A stretch of 64,000 nucleotides of DNA from contig CP126124.1 in the NCBI GenBank assembly GCA_030123545.1, positions 1,364,001 to 1,428,000 of the forward strand, read 5' to 3'. The translations under genes and the position numbers were made by a program. Below, piece after piece: positions 45,572-54,387 of the stretch (position 1 is the first letter of the stretch; every line of letters begins with the position of its first letter). The stretch is from Burkholderiaceae bacterium (lineage in GTDB: Bacteria; Pseudomonadota; Gammaproteobacteria; Burkholderiales; Burkholderiaceae_C). Below the pieces are notes generated by a model. That model ran no database searches, was not told the DNA's origin, and worked only from the letters and a program-made list of their open reading frames with translations.

Positions 45572-46741
45572 TTACAGCTTCAGGTGTTCCGCATAGCCGG
45601 TCAGCTCCAGATAGCCGCGCCCCACGCGCTGCCCCTGTGCGCCCACGAGATCGCTCAGGCCTTCCCAGTAGATCGTGCCGGTCGATGCCCGGCTGTCCTC
45701 CTCCTGGTCGTCGATCACCGGCCGCACGGTGAAGCGGCCGACCGGCGTGGACAGGCCCCATTGCACCGGATAGACCGTGCCGGTGGCCGGGCTGGTCCAG
45801 CGCCGCTGCGGGCTGAACACGACCTCGCCGCGGCGGAACACGCGCAGCGCGAGCGCCGGTGATCGATAAGAACCCCCGTCCCACAGCGCGTTGCCGGCAC
45901 GATCCCGCACCTGGAATGCCGTCAGTGCGCCGCCGTCATGGAGATTCATGCCGATCCAGTCCCAGCCGACGGCGTTCGGAGCGAGCAGTTCGTCGCTCCA
46001 TTCATGGTCCAGCCAGGCGCGGCCGCTGGCAATGCGCCACGACTGCCGGGCCAGATGCAGCACGCCATGCACCGCGAGCTGCGGCTCGCTGTAGTAGTGG
46101 CTGATCTCGTCGGCCTGCGGCCCCTTGCGCGACAGGCCCTGGTCGCCCTGCAGCAGCACCGGCTGCGTTTCACCCAGCCGCAGGTCCAGCCCGAATCCAT
46201 CCGCAGGCAGCCGGGCCAGATAGCTGCCCCCGTGCCGGACCAGCGTCCAGTCGCGCAGCCGCAGGTCGGTGTCGGTCTCGCTGGCCGACGCCAGATCGAA
46301 CCCCGGCGTTCCCGAAGCGCGGGCGCTGCGCTGATCGTGCAGCAGCCGCCGGCCTGTCACGTCGGTCAGCGCCGCGTGCGCGAAGTACAGCTGGCGCGCA
46401 GCGAACGGCGAGGGCAGATCCTGCGTCTGCGCCACGCGCGAACGAAAGAACGTGAGCTGGAAGCCGAATTCGCGTTGGTCTTGCGCGGCGTCGCTCTGCG
46501 CGTACCCGGTGACGTACCACCACTCGGTGCGAAAGCGCGGATGGCTGCCGAAATCGCGCGGAAACCTCATCGGCTCGCGAAGGTCGTGGTCGGCCGCGCC
46601 GGTCGCTTGCGCGGCCCGCGCCGGGGCTATCGCTGCGCTGCCGAGACCGGCCGCGGCCAGCGCAAGCAGGCGCCGCCGCGACGCATCGATCCGGCCGTCG
46701 GCCCGTGCGCGATCCGCCCAAAAGGGTGCGGATGTGTTCAT
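45572..46741 (-). CDS. AttH/CrtC-like lipocalin-fold protein, Tat-exported
   Basis: The 389-residue protein has a twin-arginine signal (SRRRLLALAAAGLGSAAIAPARA) followed by a COG5621-type domain: HPRFRTEWWYVTGY, FGFQLTFFRS, GRAWLDHEWSDELL, WDWIGMNLHDGG. These two-lobed lipocalin-like proteins include AttH and hydroxyneurosporene synthase; most have no proven activity. This kind of gene is often found next to a MacB-like ABC transporter, and a MacB-like permease is about 2.5 kb away. It is divergent from gloB. Confidence 0.85.
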   Translation of the reverse strand: MNTSAPFWADRARADGRIDASRRRLLALAAAGLGSAAIAPARAAQATGAADHDLREPMRFPRDFGSHPRFRTEWWYVTGYAQSDAAQDQREFGFQLTFFRSRVAQTQDLPSPFAARQLYFAHAALTDVTGRRLLHDQRSARASGTPGFDLASASETDTDLRLRDWTLVRHGGSYLARLPADGFGLDLRLGETQPVLLQGDQGLSRKGPQADEISHYYSEPQLAVHGVLHLARQSWRIASGRAWLDHEWSDELLAPNAVGWDWIGMNLHDGGALTAFQVRDRAGNALWDGGSYRSPALALRVFRRGEVVFSPQRRWTSPATGTVYPVQWGLSTPVGRFTVRPVIDDQEEDSRASTGTIYWEGLSDLVGAQGQRVGRGYLELTGYAEHLKL

Positions 46742-46845
46742 GCATCGATTCTCGCAGCGCGGGGCGCCTCTGTCCCGTCCTTCTCCGATGCCGTTGCCCG
46801 TGCTTGTTCCTACAATGCAGATTCATCCTGCCCACGGAGCAACGC

Positions 46846-47637
46846 ATGATCGTCGAGAGGATCTGGACCGGCAACGCCTGGCGCAACTACAACTATCTTG
46901 TCGCTTGCCCCGAGACTGGCGAGGCGCTCGCGATCGACCCGCTGGATCACGAGAAAACGCTGGCGACCGCGAAGGCGCGCGGCTGGCGCATCACCCAGGT
47001 GTTGAACACGCATGAACATCTGGACCATACCGGCGGCAACGCCGCCGTGATCGCGGCGACCGGCGCGAAGCTGATCGCGCACCACGCAACCGGCGGCCGC
47101 ATTGCGGGCGTAGACCGCGGGGTGAAGGCGGGCGACGTGATCAAGGTCGGCAAAACGGTGGAGCTCGAATGCATGGACACGCCCGGCCACACGATGTGCC
47201 ATGTCTGCCTGCGCTCGCACACCGACCAGCCGGCGCTGTTTTGCGGCGACACGCTGTTCAACGCCGGCGCCGGCAACGTGCACAACGGCGGCAGCGTGGA
47301 TGCGTTGTTCACGACCTTCGTCGACCAGCTCGCCAAGCTCCCGGACGACACGCGGGTCTACCCGGGCCACGACTACATCGAAAACAACCTGCGCTTCACG
47401 CTCGCGCACGAACCCGGCAATCAGGATGCGAAGCAACTGCTGCCGAGCGTCACCGAGCACGATCCGTCGCGCGCGCCGGTGACGACGCTGGCCGAGGAAA
47501 AGCGGATCAACACCTTTCTGCGCCTCGCGAGCCCCGGCCTGATCGCGAAGCTGCGCGAAGCCCATCCGGACCTGCCCGAGAACCCCGACGCGAAGACGGT
47601 GTTCACGCTGTTGCGCGAGCTGCGCAACCGCTGGTGA
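46846..47637 (+). CDS. gloB: Hydroxyacylglutathione hydrolase (glyoxalase II)
   Basis: The 263-residue metallo-beta-lactamase-fold enzyme hydrolyses S-lactoylglutathione. The metal motif is THEHLDHTGG, with further ligands in DTPGHTMCHVC and CGDTLFNAGAG and VYPGHDYIENNL. The C-terminal substrate domain ends TVFTLLRELRNRW. The ATG at 46846 (MIVERIWTGNAWRNYNYLV) has GGAG upstream. Length and motif order match GloB. Confidence 0.94.
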   Translation: MIVERIWTGNAWRNYNYLVACPETGEALAIDPLDHEKTLATAKARGWRITQVLNTHEHLDHTGGNAAVIAATGAKLIAHHATGGRIAGVDRGVKAGDVIKVGKTVELECMDTPGHTMCHVCLRSHTDQPALFCGDTLFNAGAGNVHNGGSVDALFTTFVDQLAKLPDDTRVYPGHDYIENNLRFTLAHEPGNQDAKQLLPSVTEHDPSRAPVTTLAEEKRINTFLRLASPGLIAKLREAHPDLPENPDAKTVFTLLRELRNRW

Positions 47638-47690
47638 ATCCGCACGAAGCGCTGCACCGGATTCAGGGTTCCCAACCGTCTCTGCTTCAG

Positions 47691-49169
47691 ATGAACACCG
47701 AGACTCCAGAACGAGATCCGCTTGCGGCGGCGCCGGGCGCGGCGCCGCGCCGGATCGAAGACCTGCCGGGGCCGCGCGCGCTGCCCTGGTTTGGCAACAC
47801 GCTGCAGATCAGGCTCACCGACATGCACCGCCAGCTCGAGGGCTGGAGCGAGCAGTTCGGCAGCGTGTTCCGCATCGACTTCGGACCGCGCGTCGCACTG
47901 ATCGTCGCCGACCACGAGGTGATCGCCCAGGTGCTGCGCGAGCGGCCGCAGCAGTTCCTTCGTCCGCAGAGCGGCGCGAAGATTTCGCGCGAGATGGGGT
48001 TCGATCAGGGGGTGTTCTTTGCGAACGGCGAAGTCTGGCAACGCCAGCGCCGCATGGTGATGGCCGGGCTCGACCCGGCGCACATCAAGGCCTACTTCCC
48101 GAGCCTGCTGCGGGTCACCGAGCGGCTGCGCGCACGCTGGCAAGCGGCGGCGCGTTCGCACGGCAGCATCGACCTGCAGGCCGATCTGATGCGGTTCACG
48201 GTCGACGTGGTCGCAGGGCTGGCGTTCGGCGCCGAGGTCGACACGCTGTCGGGCGATGAGGACGTGATCCAGCGTCATCTGAACAAGATATTTCCGGCGC
48301 TGTCGCGCCGGCTGTTCTCCATCGTGCCGTACTGGCGCTTTGTCAAGCTACCCAGGGACCGCGAACTCGAGCGCAGCGTCGCCGAGGTGCAGGCGGCGGT
48401 GCGTGGTTTCGTCGCGGCGGCGCGCGAGCGAATCGGGGCCGATCCGAGCCTGCGCGAGCATCCGCACAATCTGCTGGAGGCGATGATCAACGCGGCCGAC
48501 CAACCGGGCAGCGGCCTGACCGACCAGGACGTGGCCGGCAACGCGGTCACGATGCTGCTCGCCGGCGAGGACACGACGGCAAACACGCTGGCCTGGATGA
48601 TCCACCTGCTGCACCGGCACCCAGAGGCGCTTGCGCGCGCGCGCGCCGAGGTGCTGCAGGCCGCGGGCGAGCCGGCCGCGTTCACGCTGGAAGCGATGAG
48701 CCGGCTCGACTATCTGGAAGCCTGCGCGCACGAGACGATGCGGCTGAAACCGGTCGCGCCGATCATCGCGGCCGAGGCCGTGCACGACACAACGGTGGCC
48801 GGCGTCACGGTCCCGGCCGGCACCGTGGTGATCGGCCTGATGCGCCGTGACAGCCTGCGCGAGCAATACTTTGCCAACGCGCATGCATTCGACCCCCAGC
48901 GCTGGCTGGATGATGCCGGCACGGCGCGTGCGGCGGCGTCGTCGAAGCGGGTCGCGATGCCGTTCGGCGCCGGCCCGCGCATGTGCCCGGGACGCTACCT
49001 TGCGTTGCTCGAAATCAAGATGGCCGCGGCAATGCTGCTGTCCTCGTTCGACATCGCCGAGGTCGGTTCGAGCGCGGGCGCCGAGGTGCCCGAGCGGCTC
49101 GCGTTCAGCATGGGGCCTGTGGGCTTGCGTATGCGCCTCGTCGAGCGCCGGACTGTCGCGGTCGATTGA
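47691..49169 (+). CDS. Cytochrome P450
   Basis: The 492-residue protein has the proline-rich start DLPGPRALPWFGN, the I-helix AGEDTTANTLAW, the ExxR in CAHETMRLKPVAP, and the heme loop PFGAGPRMCPGR with the Cys ligand C432. There is no membrane anchor. Its layout is closest to CYP102/CYP4-like fatty-acid-type P450s. No redox partner lies next to it. The ATG at 47691 is the first good start after gloB, though its ribosome binding site is poor. The substrate is not known. Confidence 0.93.
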   Translation: MNTETPERDPLAAAPGAAPRRIEDLPGPRALPWFGNTLQIRLTDMHRQLEGWSEQFGSVFRIDFGPRVALIVADHEVIAQVLRERPQQFLRPQSGAKISREMGFDQGVFFANGEVWQRQRRMVMAGLDPAHIKAYFPSLLRVTERLRARWQAAARSHGSIDLQADLMRFTVDVVAGLAFGAEVDTLSGDEDVIQRHLNKIFPALSRRLFSIVPYWRFVKLPRDRELERSVAEVQAAVRGFVAAARERIGADPSLREHPHNLLEAMINAADQPGSGLTDQDVAGNAVTMLLAGEDTTANTLAWMIHLLHRHPEALARARAEVLQAAGEPAAFTLEAMSRLDYLEACAHETMRLKPVAPIIAAEAVHDTTVAGVTVPAGTVVIGLMRRDSLREQYFANAHAFDPQRWLDDAGTARAAASSKRVAMPFGAGPRMCPGRYLALLEIKMAAAMLLSSFDIAEVGSSAGAEVPERLAFSMGPVGLRMRLVERRTVAVD

Positions 49170-49248
49170 CCGGCCGGCACGCGCGTGAACCGGCGCCGAT
49201 CGCGGCGGCGTTCGCGCCACGCATCGGCTCACCAGGGCGCACCAAGGT

Positions 49249-51807
49249 TCACCAGTCCTCCTTGACCGCAAGCACCGCGTCGCGCCCCGCCGCGGCACGG
49301 CCCGCGATCGCGGCGGTGGCGGTGCCGGCCAGCACGACGGCGACGCACAGCAGCAGCAGCCGGCCCCAGGGCAGCAGCAGGTCCATTGTCCAGTGGAAGC
49401 TCTGCGGGTTGACCACGCGCACCAGAATCAGCGAGACGCCGAGGCCGAGGATGAGCCCCGCCGCGGCGCCGATCGCGGTCCAGGCCACGCCTTCGCCGGC
49501 GACCACCGCGAGGATCTGGCGCTGGGTGAGGCCCAGGTGCGCGAGCAGGCCGAACTCGCGCCGCCGCGCCAGCACCTGCGCGCCGAACGACGCGGCGACG
49601 CCGAACAGGCCGATCACGATCGCGACCGCCTGCAGCCAGTAGGTGACCGCGAAACTGCGATCGAAGATGCGCAGCGAGTTCGCGCGGATCTGCGCCGCCG
49701 ACGCGAATTCGAGCAGCGTGCCTTGTTGCGTCTGTGTTTGCGCCAGCGCACGGATCTGCTGCTGGACCAGCGCCGGGTCAGCCCCGGGCCGCAGCCACAG
49801 CGCGAGGTCGTTCACGCGCCGGTCGCCGGTCAGGCGTTCGTAGTCGCTGCGCGCGATCGCGACCGCGCCGAACTGGCGCGCATAGTCGCGCCACACGCCT
49901 GCTACGAAAAATATAGCTAATTTGGTAGAACCATATTGGGCTCCAGCGCTAAAAAGCTTGGAGAACTGGGGAAATGCCGTGCCCGGACGCGCGCCATACA
50001 GGTCGACCACCGCTTCGCTGACGTAGATCGCAATGCGGCCCGGCGGCACCGGCAGCGCCGGCGCGAGCAGCGGCAGCTCGGTCGCGCCCGCGCCGAGCTC
50101 GCGCGCGATCAAGGTCACCGGCGGCTCGCCGCGCGCGAGCAGGAGCCGCGTGCTGCGCTGCGCGCTCACACGCTGCACGCCGGGCAGCCGCGCGATCGCC
50201 TGCACCAGCGGCGGCGGCAGGTACGCGGTGTCGCCGCTGCCGGCCGTGATCGCGGTGCGCAGGTACAGGTCGGCCGGCAGAACCTGGTCCAGCCAGTGCA
50301 GCACCGAGCCGCGAAAGCTCGTGACCATCACCGTCAGCGCGACCGCCAGGCTGAGCGCCGCGACCACGCCGCTGACCGCGACCGCCGCGTCGTGGCGCAT
50401 GCGGCGCGCGCGCTCGACCGCCAGCAGCGGCAGCAGCCGGCGCTGCAGCCGCGGCGCGAGACGATCGAGCAACAGCGCGATCGGTCCGGGCAGGGCGACG
50501 ATGCCGCCGACCAGCAGCAGCGCGACCGCGAGGTACGCTGCGAGCGGCATGCCGAACACCGGCGGCGCGAGCGTCAGCAGAGCCCCGGCCGCGATCAGCA
50601 CCGCACCGATCCATGGCGCGCGCGTACCGTGGGTCGTGACGGCGAGACCCTTGAGCGCGACCGCCAGCCGAATCCGCTGTGCAGCCCGGGCCGGCCAGGC
50701 GGCCCCGGCGAGCGCGGTCAGCACGCCGAGCGCGCCGTAGATCAGCGCTGCGGTCCAGCTCCACTGCAGCGCCGGGGATTCGCCTGCGAAGTAGCCGCCG
50801 CCCAGGTCGCCGCCGAGGAGCTTCAGGCCCAGCGCGGCCAGACCCGCGCCGAGGACGAGACCCGCGACGCTGCCGACCACGCCGAGCGCACCTGCCTCGA
50901 TCAGCACCAGCGTGAGCCGCTCACGCGCGGTCAAACCCAGCACCGCGAGCAGCGCGAACTGAGGGCCGCGTTTTGCGACGCCGAGCGCCAGCACCGAATA
51001 CACCAGGAACGCGCCGGTGAACAGTGCGACCAGCGCCAGCACGGTCAGGTTGACCCGGTACGCGCGCGACACGTTGCCGACGCTCTGCAACGTGTCGCCG
51101 GGATCGCTCGCCGTCACGTCGCCCGGCAGCGCGAGCGAGCGCACGAACGCGGCGCGGTCGGCGCCGGGAACCAGCCGCAGGTCGATCCGCGACAGACGTC
51201 CGAGCTGTCCGAACAGCACCTGTGCCGCGGCAATGTCCATCACCGCGAGCGGTGCGCCGCTGGCCGCGACGCTGCCGGCGACTCGCACCTGTCGCAGCGC
51301 CAGCCCGCTTTGCAGCTCCAACGCCTCCGGCAGCGTGCCGTCCGCGCGCCGCAAAGCCGTGCGCGCCGCCGCGTTCAAAAACACGTTGCCCGGGGTCAGC
51401 ATCGCCATCCGGTCCGCGCCGTCCCGCGGGCGCGGCAGCAGCGCCGGTGCCAGCTGCGCGACGACCAGCGCATCGACCCCGATCACGCGCAGCGGCACGC
51501 GGCCGGCGGTGGTGACCGCGTAGGTGGACAGTTCCAGCACCGGGCTCGCGAGCACGACCTGCGGCGCCTGCGCGACTCTGGCGAACAGCCGGTCGTCGAA
51601 CGTGCCGCGCGCCGCGCGCAGCGTCAGGTCGGGCCGACCGTCGACCGAGCGCACCGCCGCCGAGAATGCGTCGAGCGCCGATCCGTTGATCAACTGAACC
51701 GAGAACGCGAGCGCGACGCCGAGCATCACCGCGACCACGGCCGCCGCATTGCGCCAGCGGTGGTGGCGCAGTTCCTGCCAGCTGAAAGTCGAAAGCAGCG
51801 CGAGCAT
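49249..51807 (-). CDS. MacB/LolC-like ABC transporter permease with two FtsX domains
   Basis: The 852-residue protein has a first membrane helix near residue 22, a large periplasmic region, three membrane segments (about 255-365), a central pair, and a second FtsX block at the C-terminus (AVAIVIGLFGVAASFGAQVLARRREFGLLAHLGLTQRQIL). It belongs to the YbbP/LolE-like exporters, which move lipids or peptides out of the inner membrane. Its likely ATPase (53743-54387) is separated by three opposite-strand genes. An AT-rich island with the short repeat (49901-49917) is inserted in frame in the second periplasmic part. Confidence 0.88.
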   Translation of the reverse strand: MLALLSTFSWQELRHHRWRNAAAVVAVMLGVALAFSVQLINGSALDAFSAAVRSVDGRPDLTLRAARGTFDDRLFARVAQAPQVVLASPVLELSTYAVTTAGRVPLRVIGVDALVVAQLAPALLPRPRDGADRMAMLTPGNVFLNAAARTALRRADGTLPEALELQSGLALRQVRVAGSVAASGAPLAVMDIAAAQVLFGQLGRLSRIDLRLVPGADRAAFVRSLALPGDVTASDPGDTLQSVGNVSRAYRVNLTVLALVALFTGAFLVYSVLALGVAKRGPQFALLAVLGLTARERLTLVLIEAGALGVVGSVAGLVLGAGLAALGLKLLGGDLGGGYFAGESPALQWSWTAALIYGALGVLTALAGAAWPARAAQRIRLAVALKGLAVTTHGTRAPWIGAVLIAAGALLTLAPPVFGMPLAAYLAVALLLVGGIVALPGPIALLLDRLAPRLQRRLLPLLAVERARRMRHDAAVAVSGVVAALSLAVALTVMVTSFRGSVLHWLDQVLPADLYLRTAITAGSGDTAYLPPPLVQAIARLPGVQRVSAQRSTRLLLARGEPPVTLIARELGAGATELPLLAPALPVPPGRIAIYVSEAVVDLYGARPGTAFPQFSKLFSAGAQYGSTKLAIFFVAGVWRDYARQFGAVAIARSDYERLTGDRRVNDLALWLRPGADPALVQQQIRALAQTQTQQGTLLEFASAAQIRANSLRIFDRSFAVTYWLQAVAIVIGLFGVAASFGAQVLARRREFGLLAHLGLTQRQILAVVAGEGVAWTAIGAAAGLILGLGVSLILVRVVNPQSFHWTMDLLLPWGRLLLLCVAVVLAGTATAAIAGRAAAGRDAVLAVKEDW
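49901..49917 (-). repeat. In-frame short repeat, copy in the MacB-like permease gene
   Basis: Forward strand GCTACGAAAAATATAGC, 14 of 17 bases matching the ABC exporter copy. In the coding strand GCTATATTTTTC reads A-I-F-F. The AT-rich island spans about 49900-49977 and adds roughly 25 residues to a periplasmic region. Confidence 0.5.
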
Positions 51808-52046
51808 ATGCGGCTATTTTGCCGGCCGGCGCCGCAGGTACAAGGCCGCCGCCGTACACTCACTTCAGTTGTTTCACCGCGCTGCGCGTCACCCGAATCA
51901 CATGAATCGAGAAGGCACCGAAGGCCGCGGAGCAGGCCGTGCGCGGACACCCGCGGAGCCGGCTTCGCCGGTCCGCTGGGTGTGCCCCCGTGAGGGGGTT
52001 GGCGTAGCGACACGCAGTGCGCGCAGCCTGGGGGTGGGGTAGTCTC

Positions 52047-52430
52047 ATGCCGATCAGCTGGCTTACCGCGCTGAAGATGGTTCCATGGGCGGACGTGATC
52101 GGCGCCGCGCCGACGGTGGTCGACGGCGCGAGGAAGCTCTGGAGCTCGGTAGCAAAAAAACCGTCGCCGCCGGCGCTGCAGAGCGATCCGGCCGACGCGA
52201 ACCCGGGCGCGCTCGAGGCGCGCATCGCCGCGCTCGAGGCCACGGTCGGCAGCCTGCATCAGCAGATGATCGAGTCGTCGAAGCTGATCCAGACACTGGC
52301 CGAACAGAACGCGCAGCTGATTGCGCGCATCGAGATGCTCCGCAGGCGCATGCAGCGGCTCGGGCTGGCCACGATCGTGTTCGCGGTGATCGCGGTTGCA
52401 GCACTGCTGGTGGCGCGGCATGGCGCGTGA
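52047..52430 (+). CDS. Small membrane-anchored coiled-coil protein, unknown function
   Basis: The 127-residue protein has an N-terminal amphipathic part (WADVIGAAPTVVDGARKLW), a coiled coil at about 55-100 (LEARIAALEATVGSLHQQMIESSKLIQTLAEQNAQL) and a single C-terminal membrane helix (LGLATIVFAVIAVAALLVA). It would be tail-anchored in the inner membrane with a cytosolic coiled coil. I do not recognise a named family. It is first of three plus-strand genes lying between the permease and ATPase genes of a transporter. Confidence 0.7.
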   Translation: MPISWLTALKMVPWADVIGAAPTVVDGARKLWSSVAKKPSPPALQSDPADANPGALEARIAALEATVGSLHQQMIESSKLIQTLAEQNAQLIARIEMLRRRMQRLGLATIVFAVIAVAALLVARHGA

Positions 52431-52508
52431 ACGGCGTGGGCCGCGAAGACGATAGTCAGCGTGCGGCGTACCCTTCTGACCGCAGCGATCATCGAAGGAG
52501 ACATCACC

Positions 52509-53120
52509 ATGGCCGGACCGACCGTCGCTTTCTGGCAGCAACGCTTCGACGAGCACAACACGCCCTGGGACCGCGGCGCGCCGAATCCGCAGTTGCTCGC
52601 ATGGCTGGCTGGCGGCGCGCTCGCGCCATGCCGGATCGCGGTGCCGGGCTGCGGCAGCGGCTGGGAGGTGGCCGAGTTCGCGCGCCGCGGCTTCGAGGTC
52701 GTCGCGATCGACTACACCCCGGCCGCAGTCGAGAAGACCCGGGCCCGGCTCGCGCAGCACAAGCTCGCGGCGCAGGTGGTGCAGGCCGACGTGCTGAGCT
52801 ATGCGCCCGATCGGCCGTTCGACGCGGTGTACGAGCAGACCTGCCTGTGCGCGATCCACCCGGACCGCTGGCGCGGCTACGCGGCCCAGCTGCGGCAATG
52901 GCTGCGGCCCGGCGGCGATCTGTGGGTGATGTTCATGCAGGGGCCGCGGCCCGAAGCGACCGAGCAGGGGCTGATCCAGGGCCCGCCGTACCACTGCGAC
53001 ATCAACGGCATGCGCGCGTTGCTCCCTGAGCCGGAGTGGCACTGGCCGGCGCCGCCGTACGTGAAGGTACCGCATTCGGCGCTGTTTCACGAGCTCGGCG
53101 TGGTTCTGACGCGGCGCTGA
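52509..53120 (+). CDS. TPMT-family S-adenosylmethionine-dependent methyltransferase
   Basis: The 203-residue protein matches thiopurine S-methyltransferase-like enzymes: FWQQRFDEHNTPWDRGAPNPQL, the SAM-binding loop IAVPGCGSGWEVAEFARRG, VVAIDYTPAAVEKT and the DAVYEQTCLCAIHP motif. AAGGAG lies eight bases before the ATG. Bacterial members methylate thiols, tellurite or selenite; the substrate is open. Confidence 0.88.
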   Translation: MAGPTVAFWQQRFDEHNTPWDRGAPNPQLLAWLAGGALAPCRIAVPGCGSGWEVAEFARRGFEVVAIDYTPAAVEKTRARLAQHKLAAQVVQADVLSYAPDRPFDAVYEQTCLCAIHPDRWRGYAAQLRQWLRPGGDLWVMFMQGPRPEATEQGLIQGPPYHCDINGMRALLPEPEWHWPAPPYVKVPHSALFHELGVVLTRR

Positions 53121-53187
53121 GCATTGGGCAACATGCGCTCCGGCAGTCGCGTCGATCCATCGGTGCAAGGTCCGAGGTGGTCCCGGC

Positions 53188-53682
53188 ATGGCGCATGAAC
53201 CGCGACTGACGCGCGAGCTGCGCCTGCTGCTGCACGGCCGGCGCACCGCGGCGCTCGGCAGCATCGCGGACGACGGCAGCCCGTTCGTCTCGATGGTGCC
53301 GTACGCGATTGAGCCCGGGCAGGCGCTGCTGGTGCTGCACGTAAGCAGCTTGGCTGCGCACACCCGTCATCTGCGGGCGAGCCCGCGCGTGTCGCTGCTG
53401 GTGACAGAGCCGGAGGTGGAGGGCGCGCCGGTGCACGCGCTGCCGCGCGTGACGCTGGATGGCGAAGCCGCGCTGCTCGAACCCGTGGACGCGCGCCGGC
53501 CGGCCTGCGCCGCTGCGTACCTCGCACGCTTTCCCGAGGCCGAATTCATGACGCAGCTCGGCGACTTTCGTTTCGCTCTGGTGCGCGTTACCGGTGCGCG
53601 CCACGTCGCCGGTTTCGGCGCGGCGCGCGATGTCGATGCGCTCGAAGTCGAGCAGGTGCTGCGCGCGCCTGCGGATTCGTGA
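53188..53682 (+). CDS. Pyridoxamine 5'-phosphate oxidase-like protein (HugZ-like)
   Basis: The 164-residue split-barrel protein has the FMN-binding family pattern AALGSIADDGSPFVSMVPYAI, HTRHLRASPRVSLLVTEP and PRVTLDGEAALLE. It ends with FRFALVRVTGARHVAGFGAARDV, a stretch seen in HugZ-type heme-utilisation proteins. FMN- or heme-dependent redox activity is likely but unproven. It is third of three plus-strand genes and ends 60 bp before the convergent ATPase gene. Confidence 0.82.
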   Translation: MAHEPRLTRELRLLLHGRRTAALGSIADDGSPFVSMVPYAIEPGQALLVLHVSSLAAHTRHLRASPRVSLLVTEPEVEGAPVHALPRVTLDGEAALLEPVDARRPACAAAYLARFPEAEFMTQLGDFRFALVRVTGARHVAGFGAARDVDALEVEQVLRAPADS

Positions 53683-53742
53683 TGCGCAGCGCCGATCCGA
53701 ACACGCCCGGCGCGTTGCATCGCGCAGCTGGTGCGCGCTGCG

Positions 53743-54387
53743 TCACCCGAAGCCGCGGCTCGTGAGCCGCAGCACGCGGTCGGCGCGCGCGGCTGCGGCA
53801 TCAGAATGCGTGACCAGCAGCAGCGAGGCGCCACGCTCGCGGGTCTGCCGGATCAGCGCGTCCAGCACCCGCGCGCCGGTGGTCGGGTCCAGGTTGCCGG
53901 TCGGCTCGTCGGCCAGCAGCAGCGCCGGGCGGTGCACCAGCGCGCGCGCGATCGCGACGCGCTGCAGTTCGCCGCCGCTGAGCTGTTGCGGCAATCTCGC
54001 TCCGAGTCCGTGCAGGCCGACCGCATCGAGCATGGCCTGCACGCGCGCGTCGTCCTCGATGCCCTGCAGCATCAGCGGCAGCGCGACGTTCTGCGCTGCG
54101 TCCAGATGCGGCAGCACGTGAAACGCCTGGAATACGAAGCCGATGCGGCGCCTGCGCAGCAGCGCGCGGTCGTCGTCGTTCAATGCGCCGATGTCGATGC
54201 CGTCGAGGTGGATAGTCCCGCCGTCCCAGTCGTCGAGTCCGGCGATGCAGTTGAGCAGCGTCGACTTGCCGACGCCGGACTCGCCGACGATCGCGACGAA
54301 TTCACCGGGCTGCAGCTCAAGCGAGACGTTCTCGAACACCGATTGCTCGCCGTAGCGCTTCGCGAGCGCGTCGACGACCAGGGTCAC
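53743..54387 (-). CDS. MacB/LolD-type ABC transporter ATP-binding protein
   Basis: The 214-residue ATPase has Walker A VGESGVGKST, signature LSGGELQRVAIARAL and Walker B LLLADEPTGNLDP, the form that partners FtsX-domain permeases. Its ATG overlaps the stop of miaA (ATGA), so it is translationally coupled to a tRNA-modification gene. The permease it most likely serves (49249-51807) is on the same strand 1.9 kb downstream, beyond three opposite-strand genes. Confidence 0.9.
   Translation of the reverse strand: MTLVVDALAKRYGEQSVFENVSLELQPGEFVAIVGESGVGKSTLLNCIAGLDDWDGGTIHLDGIDIGALNDDDRALLRRRRIGFVFQAFHVLPHLDAAQNVALPLMLQGIEDDARVQAMLDAVGLHGLGARLPQQLSGGELQRVAIARALVHRPALLLADEPTGNLDPTTGARVLDALIRQTRERGASLLLVTHSDAAAARADRVLRLTSRGFG

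Noticed and set aside
49936..51993. A 685-codon open frame antisense to the MacB-like permease gene
   Set aside because: Low-complexity Arg/Gln/His composition with no motif; the opposite strand encodes a clear FtsX-domain permease.
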